Shown one piece after another: positions 1 to 7,736 of a stretch of DNA of 52,392 bases. This stretch comes from Chloroflexota bacterium (lineage in GTDB: Bacteria > Chloroflexota > Anaerolineae > Aggregatilineales > Aggregatilineaceae). The translations under genes were made by a program, and so were the position numbers. Within the stretch, counting starts at the first letter, position 1. Every line of letters starts with the position of its first letter. The notes beneath the pieces are model-generated. The model did not search any database and was not told the DNA's origin. It worked only from the letters and a program-made list of their open reading frames with translations. The DNA is taken from assembly GCA_012729765.1 (NCBI GenBank), contig JAAYCM010000083.1, positions 1 through 52,392 of the forward strand, in the 5' to 3' direction.

Positions 1-432
1 AAGTGATCGGCCCGTCAGGGCCGAGGTCAGGTTGCTCAACCCATCGGCCCGGTGAGGGTACTGAAAGACGTCTTTGAAGGTCACGCCGTCTGGCTGGACG
101 GGCAGTTGCTCAACCCATCGGCCCGGTGAGGGTACTGAAAGGTCGCTGATACGAAACGTGCGTATCGGGATATGGATGTTGCTCAACCCATCGGCCCGGT
201 GAGGGTACTGAAAGTGTGTGATCGTGGAGCACGGCGCAGCGACCTATGACCGTTGCTCAACCCATCGGCCCGGTGAGGGTACTGAAAGCTTCCTGCAAGG
301 TTTCCATGTCGAGCGAGCCGCCGGTTGCTCAACCCATCGGCCCGGTGAGGGTACTGAAAGATATAGGTCTGTATGATGTCCCGGTGGGCCGGCTCGTTGC
401 TCAACCCATCGGCCCGGTGAGGGTACTGAAAG
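1..432 (+). CRISPR. CRISPR array, six repeats, open at the left edge
   Basis: Six identical 37-bp repeats lie at 31-67, 105-141, 178-214, 252-288, 324-360 and 396-432. Each begins GTTGCTCAACCC and ends GGGTACTGAAAG. The five complete spacers are 37, 36, 37, 35 and 35 bp and are unrelated to each other; bases 1-30 are the end of a sixth spacer, so the array continues off the window. The repeat has an imperfect inner stem (CTCA-A-CC against GGTGAG). The GAAAG end suggests transcription left to right, with the leader off-window and the trailer at 432 (inference). No cas gene is visible. The last repeat is not degenerate and joins integrase coding sequence directly at 433. Confidence 0.97.
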
Positions 433-1218
433 CTCCGACCCGAAGAGGAAGGCGAGCTGGCCCCGCGCACGGTCGAAAAGTACGCGCGTACGTTGGTTAC
501 ATTCTTCCGATGGCTGGAAAACGAGGAGTATCTGGAGCGCAGCCCGGCCAGCAATCTCAAGGTGCGCCGCTATCAGCGCCCGCCAGGCAGCTCAAAAGCC
601 GCCACGCCCGACGAACTGCGCGCAATTCTGCGCGTTGCCGAAGCGAAGGCCGCGCTGGGCAAGCCGCTGCATCTGGCCGTGTTCTTGTTCCTGTGCGACA
701 CAGGCTGCCGGGCCGGCGAAGCTGCCAGTCTTACCATCGAGAATTTACTACTAGATCAGGGGGGAGCCTGGGTAACGGGTAAAGGGGACAAGACACGACC
801 GGTGTTCTATGGACCGCGCACTGCCGACGCCCTGCGCGCCTGGCTTGACGTGCACCCCAACCCGACCCCATCGGCCTCGGTCTTTCGGATGCGGGCTGAA
901 AGCATCAGCCAGGTGATCGCCCGACTGGCAAAAGCTGCCGGCATCACGCGCAATCTTGGCGCGCACGCCATCCGTCACCGGGTGGGACAGGTATGGGCCT
1001 CAGCTCGGATGGGGGAGCAGGCCACGCAGCTCAAGCTCGGCCACGACGACCCGTCGATTACGGTCGAGATGTACTACAATACGACGTGGGACTACGTCCA
1101 GCAGGCCAGCGAACAACTCACCCTGGCCGCGATCTTCGGGCTGCCCAGCGAGCCACTCACCCTTCGGCCTCCGCAGCGTATACTGCCGTTCCCCAAAACA
1201 GGAACCGGCGAGGGGTGA
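433..1218 (+). CDS. Tyrosine recombinase/integrase, 5'-truncated by the CRISPR array
   Basis: A phage/XerC-type tyrosine recombinase that breaks and rejoins DNA at att sites. The open frame begins right after the last CRISPR repeat, which carries stops in this frame at 418-420 and 427-429. From 433 it encodes the end of a SAM-like core-binding domain (LAPRTVEKYARTLVTFFRWL), so about 20-40 N-terminal residues of a normal family member are missing. The catalytic domain looks complete: Arg in TGCRAGEA, Lys in VTGKGDK, His and Arg in HAIRHR, the LGHDDPS motif, and Tyr in TVEMYY. There is no in-frame ATG near the start; the first candidate is TTG at 493, without a ribosome binding site. The gene is probably a relic or part of a chimeric junction. 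It ends just before a tRNA fragment, the usual place for such integrases. Confidence 0.85.
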   Translation, partial: LRPEEEGELAPRTVEKYARTLVTFFRWLENEEYLERSPASNLKVRRYQRPPGSSKAATPDELRAILRVAEAKAALGKPLHLAVFLFLCDTGCRAGEAASLTIENLLLDQGGAWVTGKGDKTRPVFYGPRTADALRAWLDVHPNPTPSASVFRMRAESISQVIARLAKAAGITRNLGAHAIRHRVGQVWASARMGEQATQLKLGHDDPSITVEMYYNTTWDYVQQASEQLTLAAIFGLPSEPLTLRPPQRILPFPKTGTGEG

Positions 1219-1255
1219 TAAGCCATTTCGTCAGCCTCGAGCAAAGTACAAGAGG

Positions 1256-1284
1256 CCCCCGGTTCAAATCCGGGCGCCCCGACA
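1256..1284 (+). other. tRNA 3'-end remnant, probable att site
   Basis: A perfect T-arm (CCCGG-TTCAAAT-CCGGG, 1258-1274) is followed by a 7-nt acceptor strand CGCCCCG, A and CA. No matching D-arm or anticodon arm lies upstream, where the integrase gene ends, so this is only the 3' part of a tRNA. Tyrosine integrases commonly leave such direct repeats when they integrate into tRNA genes. The terminator directly downstream suggests this is the displaced native 3' end of a tRNA gene (inference). The tRNA species cannot be told. Confidence 0.7.
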
Positions 1285-1288
1285 GCCG

Positions 1289-1318
1289 CGAGGACAGTGA
1301 TGAACTGTCCTCGTTTTT
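1289..1318 (+). terminator. Rho-independent terminator
   Basis: A perfect 10-bp stem, CGAGGACAGT (1289-1298) with ACTGTCCTCG (1304-1313), encloses the 5-nt loop GATGA and is followed by five T. It sits just after the tRNA remnant and probably ended transcription of the original tRNA. The remaining 172 bp up to the next gene show no further gene. Confidence 0.9.
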
Positions 1319-1490
1319 GATTCGTGAGTGCGATCTGAGCGATGCTGAACGGAGCATACTCTACCCCTAACCTCGCTTCAGCAGCGCCCGTCAAGCCCGG
1401 CCCACAATGCCAGTTCCTTTCCATAGTAGAAAGCTGTATAGTGTAATTTGCGGAGAATGCGAGTCTCCTGAATAAGGGGGGAGTACCAAC

Positions 1491-4400
1491 GTGGCTGACT
1501 TGTTTATCTCCTATTCGCGCCAGGACACAGCCTTTGTACGCCAACTATCCGACCGGCTGAACGCGCGCCAGCGCGACGCCTGGGTCGATTGGGAAGGGAT
1601 TGTCTACTCGACCACATGGTGGGAAGAGATTTGCTCCGGCATTGAGGGCACCGACAATTTCGTGTTTGTCGTCAGCCAGGATTCAATCGAATCGGTTACC
1701 TGCCAGCGCGAGATCGACCACGCACGCAAACTCCACAAACGCATCATCCCCTTGCTCTACCGCCCGATTGATGAAGGCGCCTTTGTTGCAGACTACTATA
1801 CGCACCCTGACAAACGTCCCTATGAGCAGCTTGCGCGCAGTAACTGGGAATTCATCAAAAGCATTCAGTGGATTGATTACGCGACGCTCAGCGATCTGGA
1901 CCTCACGCTCGATGCCCTGCTCAAGACAGCCGATACCGATCCTGAGCGCCTCCGGATGCACACGCGGCTCCTGCTGCGCATCCGAGATTGGGAAAATCGC
2001 GGGCGAGATCCAAGCGCGCTGCTGCGTGGCGACGAACTGGCAGCCTATGAGCAGTGGCTGACGTTCAGCGATGCAGCCGGCGATGACCCACGTGTTACGG
2101 ATGAGCAGCACGCCTATATCGAGATGAGCCGCACCGCCGAGGCCGAAGAACTGGCTAAAGATCAGCAGCGCGAACGGCGAATTCGGCAGTTCCGGTGGGC
2201 GGCGGCATTCCTGACTCTGATCGGAGTGGTCGCAGGCATTGTGGCGCTGATATCAACGGACCAGGCCTTGACCGCGCGCAGACAGGCAGCAGATGCCGAA
2301 GCGCACGAACAAACGGCAAATGCCCAGGTGGGTGCCGTACAAACACAGGTCGTGCGGGCATCCGCAACCCTGGGGGCAATCGAGTCGGAAGCGCAGTATC
2401 AACGCGGCGTGACGGAGTCGTTACGGTTAGCGAATGCGGCCAATCTCATGCTGAGCGACTTGCACGGCAATCCAGAGGTCGCCGCGCTGTTTGGAATTCG
2501 CGGCTTAGACGAGGCCTTTTCGCTGGAAGCGGATGCAGTCCTGCTAAAAGCCATTGATAACCTTTTTACCTTGCGCGAGTTGGCCGGTCATACCGACGCC
2601 ATCACTCGCGTGGTGTTTTCGCCTGACGGTCAGCTCGTTCTCACCGGAAGCTCGGACACCACCGCGCGCCTCTGGAATGCCAACAGCGGTGAACTACGGC
2701 ACACTTTCGAGGGCCACACGGATGCGATCAGCAGTCTGGCGTTCGCGCCCAACGGGCAGACTGTTCTCACCGGAAGCTCGGACGCCACCGCGCGCCTCTG
2801 GGATGCAACTGATGGCGAATTACTGCATACGTTCGGGGGGCACACGGATGCCGTGACCAGCGTGGCATTTGCCCCCGATGGTGAGACGGTGCTCACGGGC
2901 AGCCAAGATAACACCGCCCACCTCTGGAGCACTACCACTGGTGAACGACTGCTGACCTTCGAGGGTCATCTGGATGCCGTGACCAGTGTCGCGTTTGCAC
3001 CTGACGGCCTATCTGTCCTCACCGGCAGTGAAGACGGTACGGCGCGCCTCTGGAACACGACTTCCGGCGACCTGCTAAGCGTATTCGAGGAGCAATCGAG
3101 TGCGATATTCAGTGTGGCATTCGCACCGAACAGCCAGATCGTCTTCACGGGCAGTGTAAGTGGCTCTGCCCACCTCTGGAACGCTTCCACTGGGGAGCAA
3201 CTGCACAACCTAACAGGCCATCTGGGAGCGGTGATCAGTGTGGCATTTGCCCCCGATGGCGAGGCGGTGCTCACGGGCAGTCGAGATAACACCGCGCGGC
3301 TGTGGAGTACTGTCACGGGCGAGTCGTTACACACGCTTGAGGGGCATACCGACACGATCACCAGTGTTGCGTTTGCGCCCGACAGTCAGACGGTGCTCAC
3401 CAGCAGCTTCGATAACACGGCGCGTCTGTGGAATCCCGACACCGGGGAACTACTGCGCACGTTCAAGGGACACACAGGCACCATCTACAGTGCCGCATTT
3501 GCACCTGACGGCCTATCTGTCCTCACTGGCAGCAGGGATAGTACAGCGCGCCTCTGGAACGCCCGGCCAAGTGATATGCTGCGCACGCTCTCAGGCCACG
3601 CGGGGGACGTATGGAGTGTCACCTTTGCCCCTGACGGTCAGACCATCCTGACGGGCAGCAACGATGGCACTGCGTATCTCTGGAACATCGTCACTGGCGA
3701 ACTGCTGCGGACCTTCAAGGGACATACGAATGGCGTGATTAGCGTGGCGTTCGCCCCTGACGGCCTGGCTATCCTCTCCGGCAGCGGGGATAACACCGCG
3801 CATCTGTGGGATGCCGCCACCGGGGAGCTGCTCCACAGCCTGGAAGGGCACACGAACGCGGTCAGCAGTGTTGCCTTTTCGCCCGATGGGAAGACCGTTC
3901 TCACCGGCAGTTGGGACACCACCGCGCGCCTGTGGGATGCCGCCACCGGGGAGCTGCTCCACAGTCTGGAAGGGCACTCAAGCGGCGTGAGCAGCGTTGC
4001 CTTTTCGCCCGATGGGAAGACCATTCTCACCGGCAGTTGGGACACCACCGCGCGCCTGTGGGATGCCGCCACCGGGGAGCTGCTCCACAGTCTGGAAGGG
4101 CATACCGATGCTGTGAACAGCGTTGCCTTTTCACCTGACGGGCAAACGATCCTGACCGGCAGTGATGACAGCACCGCGCGCCTGTGGAACGCGACCACGG
4201 GCGAGCTGCTGGGCGTTTTGGAACGGTATATGGACACGATCCAGAGCGTGGCTTTTTCACCCAACGGCCAGACCTTTCTCACGGGCAGCCGGGACGGCAC
4301 GGCGCGATTGTGGAACGCGACCGCAGGCGACCTGCTGCGCACCGTCTCAGGGCACGGGGCCGCCGTATACAGCGTGGTGTTTGCCCCCGGTGGTGAGACC

Positions 4401-4571
4401 TTTCTCACCGGAAGTCATGATGGCACGGTCCGTATCTGGGACACCGATTACCGTGATTTTGTAGACTATGCCTGTACCCGCGTGTTCCGCGACCTGACCA
4501 CCACAGAGCGGGTGCAGTACAGGATCACCGATGATGATCCAACCTGCCCGCAGCTCGTCGCTGCACCCTGA
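1491..4571 (+). CDS. TIR domain / transmembrane / WD40-repeat protein
   Basis: A 1026-aa protein. Residues 1-90 are a TIR domain: FISYS at 5-9, the WVDWEGI box, and a conserved Glu (CQRE, E74) at the position used for NAD cleavage in TIR NADases. A charged linker leads to one membrane helix near 235-256, then an Ala/Gln-rich coiled coil (258-300). Residues from about 361 to 990 form 15 WD40 repeats of 42 aa, each with GH...SVAF.PDG...LTGS.D.TARLW, enough for two beta-propellers. A Cys-containing tail follows. The GTG start at 1491 has a strong GGGGGGAG site just upstream. TIR effectors with repeat sensors are common in bacterial immunity, and the neighbouring CRISPR array and integration scar fit a defence role (inference). 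The ligand sensed by the propellers is unknown. Confidence 0.9.
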   Translation: MADLFISYSRQDTAFVRQLSDRLNARQRDAWVDWEGIVYSTTWWEEICSGIEGTDNFVFVVSQDSIESVTCQREIDHARKLHKRIIPLLYRPIDEGAFVADYYTHPDKRPYEQLARSNWEFIKSIQWIDYATLSDLDLTLDALLKTADTDPERLRMHTRLLLRIRDWENRGRDPSALLRGDELAAYEQWLTFSDAAGDDPRVTDEQHAYIEMSRTAEAEELAKDQQRERRIRQFRWAAAFLTLIGVVAGIVALISTDQALTARRQAADAEAHEQTANAQVGAVQTQVVRASATLGAIESEAQYQRGVTESLRLANAANLMLSDLHGNPEVAALFGIRGLDEAFSLEADAVLLKAIDNLFTLRELAGHTDAITRVVFSPDGQLVLTGSSDTTARLWNANSGELRHTFEGHTDAISSLAFAPNGQTVLTGSSDATARLWDATDGELLHTFGGHTDAVTSVAFAPDGETVLTGSQDNTAHLWSTTTGERLLTFEGHLDAVTSVAFAPDGLSVLTGSEDGTARLWNTTSGDLLSVFEEQSSAIFSVAFAPNSQIVFTGSVSGSAHLWNASTGEQLHNLTGHLGAVISVAFAPDGEAVLTGSRDNTARLWSTVTGESLHTLEGHTDTITSVAFAPDSQTVLTSSFDNTARLWNPDTGELLRTFKGHTGTIYSAAFAPDGLSVLTGSRDSTARLWNARPSDMLRTLSGHAGDVWSVTFAPDGQTILTGSNDGTAYLWNIVTGELLRTFKGHTNGVISVAFAPDGLAILSGSGDNTAHLWDAATGELLHSLEGHTNAVSSVAFSPDGKTVLTGSWDTTARLWDAATGELLHSLEGHSSGVSSVAFSPDGKTILTGSWDTTARLWDAATGELLHSLEGHTDAVNSVAFSPDGQTILTGSDDSTARLWNATTGELLGVLERYMDTIQSVAFSPNGQTFLTGSRDGTARLWNATAGDLLRTVSGHGAAVYSVVFAPGGETFLTGSHDGTVRIWDTDYRDFVDYACTRVFRDLTTTERVQYRITDDDPTCPQLVAAP
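3804..4182 (+). repeat. 126-bp tandem repeats encoding WD blades 11-13
   Basis: Three head-to-tail 126-bp units start at 3804, 3930 and 4056. The first two are almost identical at DNA level, including silent positions; the third drifts after about 50 bp. Each encodes one 42-aa blade. This indicates recent blade duplication by unequal recombination. Confidence 0.85.
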
Positions 4572-4590
4572 GCCGGGCGGTGTGCTCAGG
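4567..4590. terminator. Hairpin between convergent genes
   Basis: CCTGAGC (4567-4573) pairs with GCTCAGG (4584-4590). The hairpin overlaps the stop codons of both convergent genes. It has no T-tract, so it may be a weak bidirectional terminator. Confidence 0.35.
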
Positions 4591-5743
4591 CGCCGGATTC
4601 GGTATCCAGCCGGGCCATCCCCCGGACGGCGGCGCGTGCTTCGGGAGCATGGCGGGGGGCGCGGCGCACCGCCCAGGCGATGTTGAGCAGGAACAATACA
4701 ATCGCCGCCCCGTTGAGCAGCCCGCCCCACTGCCGGGTCTGCGCATCGAGGAGCAGATCGCCGAACACACGCAGCACCAGCGCCCCGTGCAGCAGCGCGA
4801 GATGCGCGTAAAACCTCGGGTTGAACGGTACGGGCAGCTTGAGCACCGCCGGGATGATGATCGGCGCGTGGCCGAAGATCATCGAGAAGACGAAGCCGAG
4901 CAGCACCGTGTGTAACACGGCGTCATAGTACACGCCCGCCACCTCGCCGCCGTAGATCACGCTCAACACTCCGCCCGCGCCCAGCCAGACGTATCCCATG
5001 AGCAAACACGCGGCGATAAAGCGCGACAGCCCACGCTGGCGAATGGTAAACCGCGCGATGTCGTAGCGCAGCAGCCAGGCCGCCAGCGCGATCTCGCCCA
5101 CACCCATCACCCGCACGCCCACATCGAGGCTGGCGTAAGTCGTCAGCGCGATCCCCACGATGAACACGGTCACCGCCGCGTAAAACGCCGGCTGGCGCAG
5201 CCGGGATGGTCGCATCACGCGCACCAGTTCCAGGCGCTCGCCGACAATCGTGAGCACCAGGAACCCGATCCACCAGTACACCATGCGGTGAACCGGGTTG
5301 CCGACCGCCCACAGTGCGTTCCCCATCAGCAGCATATAGCCGCCCGCCGCCATCACTAGCGTGAATACCGTCGGCTGGCGGTAGATCACCACCCCATACA
5401 CGATCAGCAGCCCCAGCCCGCTCAGGATCAGCAGCACCTTACCGGCATCTGCCGCGCCATCCAACAGCAGCAGCGCGGCCCCAACGGCGCTGAACAGCGG
5501 CGGCAGGAATCCGGCAGAGGCCAGCGGAGAGCGGCTGTTGGTGCGCAGCGCTACCGCGCGCTCGACCGAGATCACCGTGCCGAAAACCCCCGCGATCATC
5601 AGTACGCCGTGCAGCCCGGCAAGCTGCCGCTGGATCACCGGGAGGCCCCACCCGATTCGGGCAAGACCCCCATACAGCGCCCCGGTCAGCAGCAGCAGCA
5701 CCAGCAGCATCGGCAGGCGCGCGAGATAGCGACTCTTCAGCAT
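4586..5743 (-). CDS. Polytopic membrane protein, NnrS-like
   Basis: A 385-aa, very hydrophobic protein with about 11-12 membrane helices. Landmarks are LHGVLMIAGVFGTVISVERA near residue 45 and HTVLLGFVFSMIFGHAPII in the C-terminal third, with His residues inside helices that could ligate haem or metal. The overall look resembles NnrS-type haem/copper membrane proteins linked to nitric oxide tolerance, but the classical NnrS N-terminal motif was not seen, so the family call is tentative. It is the last gene of a three-gene operon with DUF2249 and MIP18-family proteins, 14 bp downstream of the former. Two FNR-type boxes upstream of the operon support a role in low-oxygen or nitrogen-oxide metabolism (inference). 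Confidence 0.6.
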   Translation of the reverse strand: MLKSRYLARLPMLLVLLLLTGALYGGLARIGWGLPVIQRQLAGLHGVLMIAGVFGTVISVERAVALRTNSRSPLASAGFLPPLFSAVGAALLLLDGAADAGKVLLILSGLGLLIVYGVVIYRQPTVFTLVMAAGGYMLLMGNALWAVGNPVHRMVYWWIGFLVLTIVGERLELVRVMRPSRLRQPAFYAAVTVFIVGIALTTYASLDVGVRVMGVGEIALAAWLLRYDIARFTIRQRGLSRFIAACLLMGYVWLGAGGVLSVIYGGEVAGVYYDAVLHTVLLGFVFSMIFGHAPIIIPAVLKLPVPFNPRFYAHLALLHGALVLRVFGDLLLDAQTRQWGGLLNGAAIVLFLLNIAWAVRRAPRHAPEARAAVRGMARLDTESGA

Positions 5744-5757
5744 GGCTGACCTGTAGC

Positions 5758-6003
5758 CTAGCTCTCAGCGACGCGCCCGATATGCACGCGCCAGACTTCC
5801 GGGCCTTCTTCGAGGTAGTCCCACGAAAACTCTTCCCCGCGCTCGTACATGAACTGGTAGTAGAGCGGCTTGGGGTCGTGGTCGTTGACCAGGATAAACG
5901 CCTCGCCCACCTTCAGACCGTCGAAGATTTGAAAGATTCTCCGGTGCCGCATCATCGGGATCAGATCGCGGACGTCGAGTGTTTCTTTTGCTGCGCTTGT
6001 CAT
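5758..6003 (-). CDS. DUF2249 domain protein
   Basis: An 81-aa protein matching DUF2249 over nearly its whole length: TLDVRDL, the RHRRIFQIFDGLKVGE stretch, LVNDHDPKPL, YQF and the ending GPEVWRVHIGR. The ATG at 6003 is chosen because AAGGAGA lies 8 nt upstream; a longer in-frame version to 6048 has no such site. DUF2249 proteins are small soluble proteins often found beside nitric-oxide and iron-sulfur repair genes. The biochemical role is not established. It sits between the MIP18-like and NnrS-like genes with short gaps, so the three are probably co-transcribed. Confidence 0.85.
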   Translation of the reverse strand: MTSAAKETLDVRDLIPMMRHRRIFQIFDGLKVGEAFILVNDHDPKPLYYQFMYERGEEFSWDYLEEGPEVWRVHIGRVAES

Positions 6004-6016
6004 TGTCTGTGTCTCC

Positions 6017-6325
6017 TTACAGCCATCCCAGGCTTTGCTTTGCTTCAAGCGACATCATCATGGGTGTCCAGGCTGGCTGCCAGACCAATTGGACATCCAC
6101 GCTGGCCGCGTCCGTCAACTGTTGGACCATAAACGTTGCTTCGTCTACCAGGTGCGAGCCGAGCGGGCAGGCCGGGGTGGTCATCGTCATGGTGATCAGG
6201 ACGTCCCCATCCGCCACCTGCGCCTCATACACCAGCCCCAGGTCTACGATATTGATCCCCAGTTCCGGGTCAATCACCTGCTTCAGCGCCATGATTACAT
6301 CGTCATAGGTGACTACCATCCTCAC
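6017..6325 (-). CDS. MIP18/DUF59 family (SufT/PaaD-like) metal-sulfur cluster protein
   Basis: A 102-aa single-domain DUF59 protein with VIDPELGINIVDLGLVYE near the start, the TMTTPACPLGSHL segment with the reactive Cys, and VQLVWQPAWTP at the end. Family members help assemble or deliver iron-sulfur clusters. The GTG start at 6325 has GGAAGG 6 nt upstream; an ATG two codons later (6319) is an alternative. It is the first gene of a three-gene operon behind a predicted class II FNR/CRP-type promoter. Cluster repair under nitrosative or oxygen stress would fit that control (inference). Confidence 0.85.
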   Translation of the reverse strand: MRMVVTYDDVIMALKQVIDPELGINIVDLGLVYEAQVADGDVLITMTMTTPACPLGSHLVDEATFMVQQLTDAASVDVQLVWQPAWTPMMMSLEAKQSLGWL

Positions 6326-6388
6326 CGCTTCCCTTCCAGGCGTTACTGTGCTTCACTCGTCGTCCGAAGCGCCGTTCTGGCACGGCAC

Positions 6389-6456
6389 CGTTACCAGCAT
6401 AGCTAGCTGCCTACCCTGCCGCATTGACCTGAGTCAATGGACTTGATTCAGATCAA
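6389..6456 (-). promoter_or_regulatory. Class II FNR/CRP-family promoter with two boxes
   Basis: Two perfect palindromes of the FNR/CRP superfamily lie in tandem: TTGAC-CTGA-GTCAA (6424-6437) and TTGAT-TCAG-ATCAA (6443-6456). The second equals the FNR consensus TTGAT-N4-ATCAA. On the minus strand TATGCT at 6401-6396 is a possible -10, predicting transcription start at about 6389. The first box is then centred at -41.5, the classical activator position, and the second at -60.5. The leader to the GTG at 6325 is about 64 nt. Confidence 0.65.
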
Positions 6457-6487
6457 GTCGGGTGAGCGTATGGCCGGGCTTTGGCAC

Positions 6488-6529
6488 AAAAAAACCGGGA
6501 TCGGCGGCCTATTCGGCTCCGTATCCCGG
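6488..6529 (-). terminator. Rho-independent terminator of the secreted-protein gene
   Basis: On the minus strand CCGGGAT (6529-6523) pairs with ATCCCGG (6501-6495), followed by seven T. It lies downstream of the gene ending at 6573. Confidence 0.8.
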
Positions 6530-6572
6530 CATCGATCTGATTGGGGCCTGGCTCACGCCCCGGACGCGCAGT

Positions 6573-7490
6573 TTAGAATTCTACGAACGACTCCAGCGTC
6601 ACCGCGAAAGCCCCTTCACCACCATCTTCGCCTTCGAAATAGCGGATGTAGTACTGCGAAGGATAGTAGCCCGGCTCAGCCATTTCTTCCGGCAGAGCAA
6701 TCTCGGCGCATTCTTCCGCGTGGCGCTCTTCCAGGAAGCTGTTAGCGATCATCGGCTCCAGGAACGTCAGTTTGCCGCCATAGACGCCGTAGATCCAGGT
6801 GTGCGTGAACGCCTCACCCGTGAACTCCATCGCGGTCGGGTTCACCAGGTGGTTCCCCATCCCCGGCGCAACTTCCCCAACGTCCATGTAGCCGGGCGCG
6901 ATCTGATTTTCGGGCAGGGCTATCGTCGCTTCGGCAAAGGTTTCGCAGGACATCAGCACCGGGTGCTCGCCGGGCACATCGGGCGGATTCGGCACCATGC
7001 ACATCTCATCGCCGGCGGCGACGGGAATCGCGATGCGCTCTTCATTGGTAATCGTGTAGAAGTGCAGATCAAAGTGAGGAACGTCGTAGATCTCGGCGGG
7101 CGGGTGCCCCATTGGATTCCAGTTCAGGACGAAACTCTTGATAGGCGTGGCGGAAACCGACTCAGGGAACTCCACGACGACTTCATGACCACAGCAGGGG
7201 ATCACGACGTTGCCCTCGGCATCGACCACGTCCCAATGCCCATCGCTGGGTTCCATCGGCAGGCCCGACAGCAGCCCGTCGGTGAAATAGACGCCGACCA
7301 GCTCCGGTTTTCCTGCGGAGTCAACCGTGACGAAGGTCTGCAACTGTCCCTCGCCAAACTCCGCCGGATCCCCCCACTCCGTGTTTTCCTGTGGCGGAAA
7401 ATCACCACCGGGTCCCTGAGCGCCCACCGGCAGCACAGCCAACCCCATGACCAGCACGCTAATCCCGAACAGAACAACCTTGCGCAGCAT
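6573..7490 (-). CDS. Secreted protein with TTHB210/DUF5602-like domain
   Basis: A 305-aa protein with a Sec signal peptide (MLRKVVLFGISVLVMGLAVL, cleavage likely after VGAQ). The mature part contains HFDLHFYTI, CMVPNPPDVPGEHP, MGNHLVNP, THTWIYGVYGGKLTFLEPM and a Cys pair (PCCGHE). This pattern recalls the TTHB210-like family of secreted proteins of unknown function. The conserved His and Cys residues could bind metal (inference). The start at 7490 is set by GGAGGAAG 7 nt upstream; the ATG 15 nt earlier is itself part of that site. A small hairpin (CCGGCT/AGCCGG, 7506-7522) lies in the leader. It is monocistronic and ends in a clear terminator. Confidence 0.7.
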   Translation of the reverse strand: MLRKVVLFGISVLVMGLAVLPVGAQGPGGDFPPQENTEWGDPAEFGEGQLQTFVTVDSAGKPELVGVYFTDGLLSGLPMEPSDGHWDVVDAEGNVVIPCCGHEVVVEFPESVSATPIKSFVLNWNPMGHPPAEIYDVPHFDLHFYTITNEERIAIPVAAGDEMCMVPNPPDVPGEHPVLMSCETFAEATIALPENQIAPGYMDVGEVAPGMGNHLVNPTAMEFTGEAFTHTWIYGVYGGKLTFLEPMIANSFLEERHAEECAEIALPEEMAEPGYYPSQYYIRYFEGEDGGEGAFAVTLESFVEF

Positions 7491-7736
7491 ACGTGCTTCC
7501 TCCATCCGGCTCGTTCAGCCGGCTATGGAACTGCCATCGCAGCTCCTGGAGTTACATTCTTGCACACTGGCCGGGCATTCGCGTCCGGCAGAAGGTGGAC
7601 CCCGGTTCCGACTTTCGATCAGTCCCGCATCCGCCGTGAGACGGAGCAAGACGACGTTAAGCGGCTATTAGCGGTCGGCTGTGTCGGAAAAACGCGCAGG
7701 GATACAAACTGATCCGGGGGCGCGGACAGCGGCTCC

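Noticed and set aside
68..104. Self-targeting by the first complete spacer, which shares CGTCTTTGAAGG with the LLM oxidoreductase gene near 8239
   Set aside because: Only 12 bases match, which is expected by chance for a spacer of this length.
183..782. Open frames across the CRISPR array on both strands
   Set aside because: They translate repeats (QPIGPVRVLK and its complement) and have no coding signal.
1211..1282. A complete tRNA gene ending at the T-arm
   Set aside because: GGGGTG could pair with CGCCCC, but no D-arm or proper anticodon loop can be formed and the region is the integrase gene's 3' end.
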